Below are positions 34,193 to 42,559 of a DNA stretch of 64,000 nucleotides, in pieces (within the stretch, counting starts at the first letter, position 1; the number at the start of each line of letters is the position of its first letter). Under the pieces are notes generated by a model that worked only from the letters and a program-made list of their open reading frames with translations, had not been told where the DNA came from and did no database searches. Origin of the DNA: Paenibacillus graminis (GTDB lineage: Bacteria; Bacillota; Bacilli; Paenibacillales; Paenibacillaceae); contig NZ_CP009287.1 in the NCBI RefSeq assembly GCF_000758705.1, forward strand, positions 4,774,001-4,838,000, given 5' to 3'. The position numbers and the translations under genes were made by a program.

Positions 34193-34372
34193 ATGGATTA
34201 TTACTTTCATCCTTCTCCGCGCCCCTCATCCTTAGAACTATTGTCTGACGAACAATTGTTGAACATCTACGATTTAGCGGTGGAGGCTAAAGCTTCACCC
34301 GATTTCATTGAGATTATTCAAACTGTTCTGACCGAGAGAAACATAAGCAGTCCTAACCGTTCTGAGAATTGA
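34193..34372 (+). CDS. sda: Sporulation histidine kinase inhibitor Sda
   Basis: A 59-residue protein whose core LLSDEQLLNIYDLAVEAKAS then PDFIEIIQTVL matches Sda (LSDELLIESY ... DFIELIENEI in B. subtilis). Sda binds the dimerisation domain of KinA-type kinases and blocks phosphate flow to Spo0A when replication is perturbed. ATG 34193 has GGAGG 6 bp upstream. An N-terminal extension of about 16 residues (DYYFHPSPRPSS) precedes the core. It lies about 2.5 kb from spo0A, an apt neighbour. A terminator follows. Confidence 0.88.
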   Translation: MDYYFHPSPRPSSLELLSDEQLLNIYDLAVEAKASPDFIEIIQTVLTERNISSPNRSEN

Positions 34373-34416
34373 TCTCGTTATTATTTCAGCCATTCAACAT
34401 ATAAAACCGGCTACAA

Positions 34417-34465
34417 AAATAAAGAAGCCACCTCCACTAATATGAGGTCGGCTTCTTATTTTTAT
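34417..34465. terminator. Terminator after sda
   Basis: AATAAAGAAGCC plus ACCTC pair with GAGGT plus GGCTTCTTATT, followed by TTTTATTC. It may also terminate the minus-strand debris beyond it. Confidence 0.88.
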
Positions 34466-34475
34466 TCATTTTATA

Positions 34476-34715
34476 TTAGAGTATGGCCGGCTGGTTAGCC
34501 AGAATGCTTTTTCCAGTCAAATCATAGAGCGACCAGGAATTAGCGAACACATCCTTAACATAAAGTTGTGAACCATAAAGCTCACTTTCCCAGCCGGAAG
34601 CTGTGCCGTAATTTTCTTCAAACTTACCGTTCAACATGACCTTAGAAGTCGCAGTGGATAAATCAATCAGGCTGAGCAGCGGCTGCGTCCTGGTGGAGTC
34701 CGAGACAATGAAGAA
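34476..34715 (-). pseudogene. C-terminal gene remnant
   Basis: An open minus-strand reading of 79 codons bounded upstream by an in-frame TAG (34716-34718) and lacking any start. It encodes a protein-like sequence (LSLIDLSTATSKVMLNGKF; GWESELYGSQLYVKDVFANS; LYDLTGKSIL). I recognise no family. It looks like the tail of a larger exported or repeat-type protein left after deletion, next to sda. Confidence 0.5.
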
Positions 34716-34719
34716 CTAA

Positions 34720-35028
34720 CTACTCAATAAACTCCGTCTTAAAGACATTCTCCAGCTTGCCGCCCAGTCTTTTTTTGAGGGGAACCTTGATGTCCCGGCT
34801 CAGTTCCTTAAAAAAAGTATCCACATCACATTTCACATTCTGTGCCATCGCAACAACGGTTCCGTCGTTCACGATATTCTGGTTCACTTCAAGAGGGACA
34901 TCCACTTCAATGTCGTATTTCTTGGTCAATGTTTTGATGTATCTAGCAAAGATTTCCAGTAATTCTTCGTTGTTGAAATTCTCAATTGCGGCTTTGCCCT
35001 TGGCGGTAAATTTCATGTTAACTCTCAT
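34720..35028 (-). CDS. Hypothetical 102-residue protein
   Basis: A small protein, KFTAKGKAAIENFNNEELLE at its start and VPLKKRLGGKLENVFKTEF at its end, mixed helix and strand by eye. ATG 35028 is chosen because AAAGGGG lies 9 bp upstream; ATG 35052 has no site. It follows the XRE gene by 115 bp in the same orientation, in an AT-richer accessory stretch. No recognisable domain; no function is proposed. Confidence 0.6.
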   Translation of the reverse strand: MRVNMKFTAKGKAAIENFNNEELLEIFARYIKTLTKKYDIEVDVPLEVNQNIVNDGTVVAMAQNVKCDVDTFFKELSRDIKVPLKKRLGGKLENVFKTEFIE

Positions 35029-35143
35029 TGTAGATTTCCCCTTTTCTGTCATACCATTTGGTTGTTGGTTTATGGTTCAAGATGAATAGATGGCTGCAAG
35101 AAAAGGCAACATTATTCATTGTTGAAAACAGATGAAGCCGGTG

Positions 35144-35803
35144 CTATTTAAATGCTCCCTTAACCTGTAACACTTTAAACTGGACAAATTCCTTAAGGGC
35201 TTGAATGACCTGATCCTGATCGTCGTCTTTCAGTTCGTAGATACATTCCTGCAGCCACTCTCCGAACAGATATGCCTGCCTGCCTTGGCGGGGCTGCTTG
35301 CGGAGGGAATCCAGACTGCCTTCAAATTTATCGTTCAGTACATCGCTAAGGTTATATTTCTCAATTTTCTCTATTACCATTCCTGCCCCATATTCCGTTT
35401 CATAAACGATTACCTCGTTTGCATCAAAAGAAACATAGGAGGTTTCTTTACCTTCTTTCGCCCGGAACGCCTTCAGCTTATTGAACGCCGTCCCGTAGAT
35501 ATAGTCCTGCGACTGATTATGCTGCGGTCGCTTATATCCCTGCTTGAGTGTCTTAATATATTCTAGATCAGGCATATAATCTGCCAGATCATACATCCGG
35601 TTCTTGAGGTCCGTTCCAAGCGCCTCGATAATCTTATCCAGATTGTCTTTTAGCGGAATGCTCTCTCCCCGTTCAATCTTGCTAAGCTGGGAATAGCTGA
35701 TACCGCTCTTCTCTTCCAGCCCTCTTAAGGTCAACCCGCGCGCTTTTCTGATGTGCCGGATAAAGTTCCCCAGCTCATCTGGGTAGTTACCAGAATCGTT
35801 CAT
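35144..35803 (-). CDS. XRE-family helix-turn-helix regulator
   Basis: A 219-residue protein. An N-terminal HTH_XRE domain spans about 8-65 (NFIRHIRKARGLTLRGLEEK, SGISYSQLSKIERGESIP). The 150-residue C-terminal part has no motif I can name. ATG 35803 follows GAGGTGA. The leader at 35815-35865 contains repeated ATAACA units that could be its own operator. It sits in a small accessory cluster with a P-loop kinase gene upstream and an unknown gene downstream, suggestive of phage-like or defence-type origin but without proof. Confidence 0.82.
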   Translation of the reverse strand: MNDSGNYPDELGNFIRHIRKARGLTLRGLEEKSGISYSQLSKIERGESIPLKDNLDKIIEALGTDLKNRMYDLADYMPDLEYIKTLKQGYKRPQHNQSQDYIYGTAFNKLKAFRAKEGKETSYVSFDANEVIVYETEYGAGMVIEKIEKYNLSDVLNDKFEGSLDSLRKQPRQGRQAYLFGEWLQECIYELKDDDQDQVIQALKEFVQFKVLQVKGAFK

Positions 35804-35814
35804 AGGAGTCACCT

Positions 35815-35865
35815 CTGTTATATCATAACACAACATAACAATTTGTGTTTCATTATAACAATTAA
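35815..35865. promoter_or_regulatory. ATAACA repeat cluster upstream of the XRE gene
   Basis: CATAACA occurs at about 35826 and 35835 and TATAACA at about 35856, with ACAATTTGTGTT between. Such short repeats directly upstream of an XRE regulator suggest an autoregulatory operator. Confidence 0.4.
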
Positions 35866-36005
35866 TACCGGAAATAGTTTGGCTGAAGGTGGCGAATGAC
35901 TTATTTTCCTTACGCTCATGCCGATATATAACTTTGTATGGAAACTGATCAACCAGAAAAGGAACGTGTACAAGACCGTCGAATGATGTTGGGGTTAACA
36001 TTGAA

Positions 36006-36440
36006 CTACACCCTTTCCACCACAAACTTCTCTTCTGCCGTTCTCACTACAAACAAATCGTCAAATCCTTCAGAATAGGAAGGGCGCTGCAGCTTTTTCA
36101 TGGTGCTTTTGATGCCAGTCTCCGGCACCTTTTCTCTACCCGTTCGCTTCTCATTTCTCGCTATCGACAATTCAAAATCAGGCTCGAAGAAATAACCGAT
36201 AACCTTGAATTTATGCTTTTTAGCCAGATCAATATACTTGCGCCTGTCTTCTATGGATGGATTCGTATTGTCAACCACGAACGGCTGCAATGCTGTGATC
36301 GAAGCCGCCAGGAACAGATCCTTCCGATGCCTTGTCCTCAGCATATCCAGGTTAATGCGCATATGGGTTTTCAAGAAGGTTTGCTGATAAAATGTCGTCT
36401 TCCCCGAACCCTGTATCCCAATAAAAATTACACATTCCAT
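36006..36440 (-). CDS. P-loop kinase / AAA-type ATPase (T4 polynucleotide kinase-like fold)
   Basis: A 144-residue compact kinase: Walker A GIQGSGKTTF (about 7-16), RINLDMLRTRHR (about 28-39), VVDNTNPSIEDRRKYIDLAK (about 54-73) and GYFFEPDFELSIARNEKR with the lid Arg. This pattern is common in polynucleotide-kinase-like and zeta-type P-loop kinases. ATG 36440 follows AAAGGATG at 8 bp. It is probably expressed with the XRE gene 203 bp downstream. The substrate (nucleic acid 5' end, nucleotide or small molecule) cannot be told. No antitoxin-like partner is evident. Confidence 0.75.
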   Translation of the reverse strand: MECVIFIGIQGSGKTTFYQQTFLKTHMRINLDMLRTRHRKDLFLAASITALQPFVVDNTNPSIEDRRKYIDLAKKHKFKVIGYFFEPDFELSIARNEKRTGREKVPETGIKSTMKKLQRPSYSEGFDDLFVVRTAEEKFVVERV

Positions 36441-36598
36441 CTTACTCATCCTTTTGCGGCAATAATAATTGTGTGCTGCTAGTACACATAACAAATCACT
36501 CCTCCATTGGATTGTTCTTACCCAACAAAGGAGTGAAGTATATAATATATAAGTTGATCTAAGCCTCTGAAAGTTTGGGGAACCCAACAAAGCTCATC

Positions 36599-36796
36599 AG
36601 GAACTGAAGCTAAGTGGAAAAAGTAAAACTAATTCGCAGAAATCCGGGCTACAGCAGGTTTTAGTTGGATTGTGTACACCTAATTGGTGCATATTCATCC
36701 CAAATGGCCATTTTCAGCCGGATTAGTGATACTTTTTCCAACATAAGCTACTTGACATGCCGATTGAGTTCGATTAGTGGTACTTTTTCCACTAAC
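36599..36796. repeat. Converging TGGAAAAAG-family element, copy 4
   Basis: A forward unit at about 36614 faces reverse units at 36732 and 36783 (51 bp apart) and a degenerate one near 36675 (GTGTACACCTAATT). Closest to the copy at 21100-21335. It fills the gap between the kinase gene and the spo0A stop; no gene is supported in 36441-36863. Confidence 0.87.
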
Positions 36797-36863
36797 GATA
36801 GCTGCCCCTTCGACTTTTGCATGAATTTATAATCACATATCACGTATCCTAATCCTTACCCCT

Positions 36864-37679
36864 TCAAGAAACCTTATGCTCAATCCGCAGCTTGTCAGCT
36901 ACCATGGCAATAAATTCTGAGTTAGTCGGCTTGGATTTGGAGATATTAATGGTATAGCCGAACAGGTGGCTGATGCTGTCAATGTTGCCACGGGTCCAGG
37001 CGACTTCGATAGCGTGGCGGATAGCCCGCTCTACACGTGATGGTGTTGTCTTGAATTTCTCGGCGATGGCCTGATACAGGGTCTTGGTGATGGCGCCCAG
37101 GATCTCGATGTTGTTATACACCATCGTAATGGCTTCCCGCAGATATTGATAACCCTTGATATGTGCAGGTACACCGATTTCATGAATGATTGAGGTGATA
37201 TTGGCATCCAGGTTTTTGCCCTTGGACAGCGGCACTACATTGTTCGATCTGGAACCCGAATAATTGGACATGCTTGAGGAAGTGCTCATACTGCCCTGTG
37301 TTCCAACGAGCTGACGCACGCGGTTGGCCAGAACCTCCATATCGAATGGCTTCAAAATATAATAAGAGGCGCCAAGCTGCACAGCACGCTGAGTGATGTT
37401 CTCCTGGCCAAAAGCGGTTAGCATGATGATCTTGGGTTCAGGCTTCAGATCCATATCGCGGAGGCGCTCCAGGACACCCAAACCGTCCAGGTGCGGCATA
37501 ATGATATCAAGAATAAGTACATCGGGAATTTTGCGGGCTTCGCTCAGCATTTGAAGCACCTCTTCCCCATTGTAGGCGATGCCCGTTACTGTCATATCTT
37601 CTTGTTCCGTAATGTACTCGGCAAGCAAATTCGTAAACTCCCTGTTGTCATCGGCCAACAACACTTCAATATTCTGCAC
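36864..37679 (-). CDS. spo0A: Sporulation master regulator Spo0A
   Basis: A 271-residue response regulator. In the receiver domain (1-125) Asp-Asp lies at [10 protein letters not shown], the phosphorylated Asp in [15 protein letters not shown], and Thr and Lys in MLTAFGQ and YILKPFDM. A Ser/Asn-rich hinge (about 130-150) leads to the Spo0A C-terminal DNA-binding domain ([57 protein letters not shown]). The start is GTG 37679 with GGAGG 9 bp upstream. It lies downstream of spoIVB as in all Bacillales. Upstream 0A boxes and a sigma-H-like promoter support positive autoregulation. Confidence 0.98.
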   Translation of the reverse strand: MQNIEVLLADDNREFTNLLAEYITEQEDMTVTGIAYNGEEVLQMLSEARKIPDVLILDIIMPHLDGLGVLERLRDMDLKPEPKIIMLTAFGQENITQRAVQLGASYYILKPFDMEVLANRVRQLVGTQGSMSTSSSMSNYSGSRSNNVVPLSKGKNLDANITSIIHEIGVPAHIKGYQYLREAITMVYNNIEILGAITKTLYQAIAEKFKTTPSRVERAIRHAIEVAWTRGNIDSISHLFGYTINISKSKPTNSEFIAMVADKLRIEHKVS

Positions 37680-37744
37680 TGGCTGCTTCCTCCTTATTTA
37701 TATCTGCTATTCGAAAATAATCATTTATCTTCGCTCCTTTACAG

Positions 37745-37778
37745 TTTCGACATCCCAATTCAATATCCTTCTGTCGAA
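37745..37778 (-). promoter_or_regulatory. spo0A control region: sigma-H-like promoter with overlapping 0A boxes
   Basis: On the minus strand AAGGATATT (37762-37770) and CGAAA (37745-37749), 13 bp apart, fit a sigma-H -35/-10 pair. TGTCGAA 0A boxes occur at 37746-37752 (minus) and 37772-37778 (plus), and a third, TTCGACA, at 37858-37864 near the spoIVB end. The arrangement mirrors the sporulation promoter of B. subtilis spo0A. Confidence 0.65.
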
Positions 37779-37863
37779 AATTATTTTTCTTTATTTTTTT
37801 TCGGTGTTGGCTTATAATTAAATATTTTATTTCAAGGTTCGATGTTTCTCGTTATGCTTCGAC

Positions 37864-37895
37864 AAAAAAATCTTAAGGCTAAACCGCCTTAAGAT
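37864..37895 (-). terminator. Terminator overlapping the spoIVB stop codon
   Basis: ATCTTAAGGC and GCCTTAAGAT form a perfect 10-bp stem, followed on the minus strand by seven T. The spoIVB stop lies in the hairpin. Confidence 0.9.
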
Positions 37896-39012
37896 TATAG
37901 GGGAAGATATGCTGTTGCCCGACCACGCCGGAATCCCTAAGCATCCATTCGATAAAACAGCCATACCCGGACTTGGGATCATTGACAAATACATGGGTTA
38001 CCGCACCGATCAAACGGCCATTCTGAACAATCGGACTGCCGCTCATGCCCTGGACAATGCCGCCGGTCTTATCGATCAGACGGGGGTCCGTAATACGCAG
38101 CACCATCCCTTTGGTCGCCGGTGTATCCTGATGAGCTACATGAATAATGTCTACGTCGAAACGTTCCACCCGCTGCCCGTCAACAACCGTCAGTATTTGC
38201 GCCGGACCTTCCTTCACTTCATCGCTCATGGCAACCGGAATCGGCTTCTGGTAGAGGCTGTGTTCCGGGTTGCGGGTCATTTTGCCGAAGATTCCGAAAT
38301 CCGTATTGCTTTCCACATTCCCCAGAACCTGGCTCTCTTTATAAAAGCTTGCCCGCTTCTCGCCGGGATCGCCGTCCTGGCTTTTGGAAATAGAGGTTAC
38401 GCTGGATTGCACAATGTGTCCACTGCCGACAACGATAGGTGTACCGGTGTTCATGTCAGTGATGACATGACCAAGTGCGCCATATACTCCCTGCTCCGGC
38501 GCATAGAAGGTTAAGGTGCCTACACCCGCAGCAGAATCGCGGATATACAGCCCTAGCCGCCATACTTTGTCATTGCGGTCGTAGGCCGGCGTCAGCTTGG
38601 CTGTATGCTCTTTGCCGCCGCGTTTGAACACAATGGTCAGCGGTTCGCGGGCTTTGCCTGCACGCTCCACCAGCCTAGCCACCTTGGATACCTCGTCCAG
38701 CTTCACTCCATCGATCGAGATCATCAAATCTCCAGGGAGGAGTCCGCTTTTCTCGCCGGGTGAAAGCTTGGACTGCTGCGATACTTCAATCAGATGATGG
38801 CCAACAACAAGCACGCCTGCGGACTTCACTTTTACACCAATCGTCTGGCCCCCCGGTATTACCTTGAGATCCCGGTTTTCTCCCTGAACGGCCTGGTCAG
38901 GCGGGTTATCCTGAGGCGAGGCATAGCTCTGAGAAGGTCCCGTTATGCCCGATAAGCTGAGAAAAAAGGCAAATAAAAGGCCGGGCATTAACTTCCTGAG
39001 GTTCGGCTTCAA
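37879..39012 (-). CDS. spoIVB: SpoIVB serine peptidase
   Basis: A 377-residue S55-family peptidase made in the forespore that crosses the membrane to trigger pro-sigma-K processing. A signal or anchor segment lies at about 8-31, a PDZ domain at about 60-150 (GLLPGDLMISIDGVKL) and the peptidase domain follows, with catalytic His in YGALGHVITD and Ser in QGMSGSPIVQNG. Start ATG 39012 follows GGGAGCG. The order recN-spoIVB-spo0A is conserved in Bacillales. Forespore sigma-F/G control is expected; I did not locate the boxes. Confidence 0.96.
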   Translation of the reverse strand: MKPNLRKLMPGLLFAFFLSLSGITGPSQSYASPQDNPPDQAVQGENRDLKVIPGGQTIGVKVKSAGVLVVGHHLIEVSQQSKLSPGEKSGLLPGDLMISIDGVKLDEVSKVARLVERAGKAREPLTIVFKRGGKEHTAKLTPAYDRNDKVWRLGLYIRDSAAGVGTLTFYAPEQGVYGALGHVITDMNTGTPIVVGSGHIVQSSVTSISKSQDGDPGEKRASFYKESQVLGNVESNTDFGIFGKMTRNPEHSLYQKPIPVAMSDEVKEGPAQILTVVDGQRVERFDVDIIHVAHQDTPATKGMVLRITDPRLIDKTGGIVQGMSGSPIVQNGRLIGAVTHVFVNDPKSGYGCFIEWMLRDSGVVGQQHIFPYNLKAV

Positions 39013-39126
39013 TGGCTGTCACGCTCCCTTTTGCTTCTTTCGCTTGACGAAAAAGGTGGTCGCCAATTGCGTACCTATAAGATAACCTTGCCCCCAGGCT
39101 TTTATTACTGTTAATCATTGTTCCGC

Positions 39127-40854
39127 TTACCCTGCAGCCGCCTTGCTGGCCTCGGCCAGACCGAGCATTTCCTGTGCGTGGTGCAAGGTTTTTTCGGTTA
39201 TTTCCACACCGCCCAGCATTCGGGCCAGCTCCATGACCCGGCCTTCGGCGGTCAGTGACTCCACTTCAGTCATCGTTCGCCCGTCTTCAACCTTTTTACG
39301 GATAAGGTACTGGTGATCGGCCATGCAGGCCACCTGCGGCAGGTGGGTAATGGAGAACACCTGACAGGTGGACGAAAGCTTGTACAGCTTGTCTGCAATC
39401 GACTGGGCGGCCCGTCCGCTGACGCCGGTATCCACCTCATCGAAGATCAGAACAGGGATCGCGTCATGGCGGGCAAAAATGCTCTTCATCGCCAGCATAA
39501 GCCGCGACAGCTCGCCGCCGGAGGCGATTTTGCCGAGCGGACGCAGCGGCTCACCGGGATTCGGGGAGATCATGAACTCCGCACTGTCGATTCCCTGCCG
39601 GGTCAGCCGGTAACGGCGGTCCTGATATTCAACGCCGCGCGGGTCCTCAAGAATGTCCATCTTGACTTGAAGCGAGGTCCGTTCCATCTGCAGGTCCTTC
39701 AGCTCACCCTCTACCTGAGTGGCCAGTTCAGCCGCACACTGCCGCCGGGCCTGGCTCAGCGCTTCTGCCGCTTGCATAAGAATGCTCAGCAGACCATCGC
39801 GTTTTACCGTCAGCTTCTCGATGTATTCATCCTTATTCTCCAGCAAATCCGTCTCATGGCTAATTTGTTCATAATAAGCAAGGATCTGCTCTACACTCTC
39901 GCCATATTTGCGCCGAAGCCCGGAAATCAGGTCCAGACGGTTCTCAATATCCTCCAGCCTGGCCGGGTTGAATTCAATCTCCTCACGGTAATCGCGAAGC
40001 TGAAATGCGGCATCCTCCAGCTGGTAATACGAGGACTGCAGCTGGTCGAGCACGCCTTTCAGACCTTTTTCGTCATATCGCACCGCATCCTCCAGCCGGG
40101 AAATTACATTGCCGATGGATTCCAGCCCCTGTCTGTCATAGAGCAGCTCGTATGCGCCGGATACGGAATCCATCATTTTCTCGCTGTGGGATAGTTTGAC
40201 CCTTTCTTCGGCAAGTAATTCATCTTCGCCCGGTTTTAGTCCTGCAGAAGAAATTTCCTCTAGTTGGAAGCGGTATAAATCCAGCATTTGATAAGCCTTT
40301 TGGCTCGTTTCCTGCAGCTCGCGGAGTTCTTTTTCCACCTTGGCAAACGCGGTATATTTCTCTTGATAATCGGCCTTGAGCGGACCAATCACAGCTTCGC
40401 CGTAAGTATCCAGCAAGCCCAGGTGCCGCTCTGCCTTCAGCAGATTCTGATGTTCATGCTGGCCATGAATATTCACCAGCTGCTCGCCGATTTCCCGCAG
40501 CATGCTGAGATTGACCATTTGCCCGTTGACGCGGGACGTGCTTTTGCCCTGGGAGGTGATCTCACGGCGGATAATCAGATGCTCCTCCGGATCTGCCGTG
40601 ATGCCAAGGCGCTCCAGTGTCTCCCATACCGGATGCGAAACGGGCAGACTGAAGAGCGCTTCCATCTCGGCTTTGTCCGTACCATAACGGATGGAATCTG
40701 CTGAGCCCCGGCCTCCGACTACCAGCCCAAGAGCATCAATAATAATTGATTTGCCTGCACCGGTTTCCCCTGTAAGCACATGAAAACCGGGATAAAAATG
40801 CACATCCACCGCTTCAACCACGGCAAGATTGCGGATCGACAACGTTTCTAACAC
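39127..40854 (-). CDS. recN: DNA repair protein RecN
   Basis: A 575-residue SMC-like ATPase of double-strand-break repair. Walker A GETGAGKS (about 29-36), a long central coiled coil (about 150-370), and near the C-terminus ASGGELSRLMLA (ABC signature), FDEVDTGVSG (Walker B) and ITHLPQVA (H-loop). The start is GTG 40854 after GGAGG. It lies between argR and spoIVB, the usual place, and may be cotranscribed with argR (44 bp gap). Confidence 0.96.
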   Translation of the reverse strand: MLETLSIRNLAVVEAVDVHFYPGFHVLTGETGAGKSIIIDALGLVVGGRGSADSIRYGTDKAEMEALFSLPVSHPVWETLERLGITADPEEHLIIRREITSQGKSTSRVNGQMVNLSMLREIGEQLVNIHGQHEHQNLLKAERHLGLLDTYGEAVIGPLKADYQEKYTAFAKVEKELRELQETSQKAYQMLDLYRFQLEEISSAGLKPGEDELLAEERVKLSHSEKMMDSVSGAYELLYDRQGLESIGNVISRLEDAVRYDEKGLKGVLDQLQSSYYQLEDAAFQLRDYREEIEFNPARLEDIENRLDLISGLRRKYGESVEQILAYYEQISHETDLLENKDEYIEKLTVKRDGLLSILMQAAEALSQARRQCAAELATQVEGELKDLQMERTSLQVKMDILEDPRGVEYQDRRYRLTRQGIDSAEFMISPNPGEPLRPLGKIASGGELSRLMLAMKSIFARHDAIPVLIFDEVDTGVSGRAAQSIADKLYKLSSTCQVFSITHLPQVACMADHQYLIRKKVEDGRTMTEVESLTAEGRVMELARMLGGVEITEKTLHHAQEMLGLAEASKAAAG

Positions 40855-40898
40855 GGATACAGCACCTCCGAAAAGATGATTGCTTAGGAATCTATGCT

Positions 40899-41348
40899 CT
40901 AGGATATATATCCCATAATTTGCGAAATGACGTCTTTGCTGTCTTCCGGCTGCCGGCAGATAATCAGGATCGTATCATCACCGGAAATGGTGCCCATAAT
41001 CTGCGGCCAATCAATATTGTCGATCAGAGCAGCTACAGAGTTAGCAGTCCCCGGGAGACATTTCATGACCACAAGGTTGGCGGAGGAATCAATATGCACA
41101 AAATTGTCCACCAGCACACGCTTCAGCTTCTGGGTCGGATTGTAACGCTGATCTGTAGGAAGGGAATATTTATATCTGCCGTCGTCCATAGGGACTTTAA
41201 TAAGTAAAAGCTCCTTAATATCCCGTGACACGGTGGCCTGGGTGACCTGAAAACCAGCCTCGCGCAGCGCCTCGACCAAATCATCCTGTGTCTCAATTTC
41301 CTGCTGTGTTATGATTTCACGTATCTTAATGTGTCTGTGACCTTTCAT
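40899..41348 (-). CDS. argR: Arginine repressor ArgR/AhrC
   Basis: A 149-residue hexameric repressor/activator of arginine genes. Its N-terminal winged helix is [20 protein letters not shown] with [15 protein letters not shown]. Its C-terminal arginine-binding core is [34 protein letters not shown] and [14 protein letters not shown], where GDD contacts arginine. ATG 41348 follows GGGAGG. It also controls recombination at cer/Xer-type sites in some species. The gene is followed by recN; upstream synteny with tlyA is interrupted here by about 3 kb of repeats. Confidence 0.96.
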   Translation of the reverse strand: MKGHRHIKIREIITQQEIETQDDLVEALREAGFQVTQATVSRDIKELLLIKVPMDDGRYKYSLPTDQRYNPTQKLKRVLVDNFVHIDSSANLVVMKCLPGTANSVAALIDNIDWPQIMGTISGDDTILIICRQPEDSKDVISQIMGYIS

Positions 41349-41378
41349 TGTTGCCTCCCAAATTTGTAAGTATACTTC

Positions 41379-41849
41379 TTAAGTAGATTCCCCGTCGTCC
41401 TTGCCCAGCCGGATCTCATGAATGGCAGACGTGACGGTGTTGACATACAGCACCCCGCTGCATTCCGGATAAATCAGCAAATAGGGCAGAAGTGTATCCC
41501 GGAGGCTGCTTCCGGTGAATTCCAGCGTTTTGCGGGGGCGGGAGAGGATCACCAAATAGAACGAGTCCTCTTCCTTGCTCGCGACATAATCGATGAACAG
41601 CCTGCTGTACATGGAAGACCCATCGACTGTAAAGGCCAACGGTATCTTCAGCTTGCCGCCGATCACCTCATAACCTGCCTCTTCCAGCAAATCGATGGAG
41701 GGGTGAGGCAAAATGACTGTATTGAGCGGCAGCTTGTCCTTGATGAACGAACGCGGGGAGTTTTGCAGCCATATGTAAATCCGGTAAATGACAAATATTG
41801 CGGCTGCCAGTCCAATTAACGCCATAACGGCCTTATCAGAGCTCGCCAA
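41379..41849 (-). CDS. Conserved hypothetical membrane-anchored protein
   Basis: A 156-residue protein with one N-terminal transmembrane segment (about 9-28, LIGLAAAIFVIYRIYIWL) and a mixed alpha/beta cytosolic or extracellular domain (KLPLNTVILPHPSIDLLEEA; FYLVILSRPRKTLEF; LLPYLLIYPECSGVLYV). The TTG at 41849 is preferred because GAGGTGAT, a near-perfect anti-16S match, lies 8 bp upstream; GTG/ATG codons at 41858 and 41855 overlap that site. It lies 30 bp upstream of argR, likely cotranscribed. I do not recognise a named family. Confidence 0.7.
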   Translation of the reverse strand: MASSDKAVMALIGLAAAIFVIYRIYIWLQNSPRSFIKDKLPLNTVILPHPSIDLLEEAGYEVIGGKLKIPLAFTVDGSSMYSRLFIDYVASKEEDSFYLVILSRPRKTLEFTGSSLRDTLLPYLLIYPECSGVLYVNTVTSAIHEIRLGKDDGEST

Positions 41850-42019
41850 TTCCATCACCTCGGTGAATAATTCGCGCGCAGCCCCGTGAAATCCTGCTTT
41901 TGCCGCCGAAATCCAGCCGAACCTGACAGTTACGAATGGCTTCTGGAGGAAGTTAAGGATAGACTAACTTATTCCTTGTGATTTTGCAAAAAAGGACGCA
42001 AACCCTCTATGATAACAGA

Positions 42020-42512
42020 ATGAAACCGCTGCGCCGTCTCTCGCCGGACAGTCCAGCCGTCTTAAGAATCGAACTTGGTGTTATAGTGAACCCTTTGGCT
42101 CACAAGGTTGTCACCGGTCATCCTGGCACCATTCTTAAGTTCAGCATGCCCATGCAACGACTCCCCATGTCCTGCAGCAACTCCAAGTGGAAAAAGGGTA
42201 ACTCACTTGCTCATGCGCGCAGTTCTCCGCAGGTCAAGGGAAAAAGGGTAACAGTTGGTTTGCACCCTAATCTCTGCTGGTTTAGTGGAAAAAGGGTAAC
42301 TCAGTTGGCTTGCACCCTATTCTCTGAAGGTTAAGTGGAAAAAGAGTAACTAATCTGCTCGGATCCCCTGTTCTCCGCAGACAAGGCGGAAAAAGATACA
42401 CTAATTCAGCTCATTTCGCCATTAGAAGTGGAAAATAACCCAATTAAGTTTTCTTTTTCCACTTAAATCCCATTATTTTGAATTTTCGGTAAAATAAGCT
42501 CCCTTTTTCCAA
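42020..42512. repeat. Converging TGGAAAAAG-family element, copy 5 (longest)
   Basis: Five forward units with the A-run beginning at 42191, 42241, 42289, 42339 and 42390 (48-51 bp steps) plus a degenerate one at 42432 face two reverse units (CTTTTTCC at 42453 and 42503). Forward units read AAAAAGGGTAACTC. The left flank at about 42030 shares CGCTGCGCCGTC and CCGGACA with copies 1 and 3. It directly abuts the 30-unit array. 41850-42020 shows nothing else. Confidence 0.87.
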
Positions 42513-42559
42513 TTAACAACCTGCAATGGAGCTCGTAAGCAGGCGTTCGTTGAAATATG

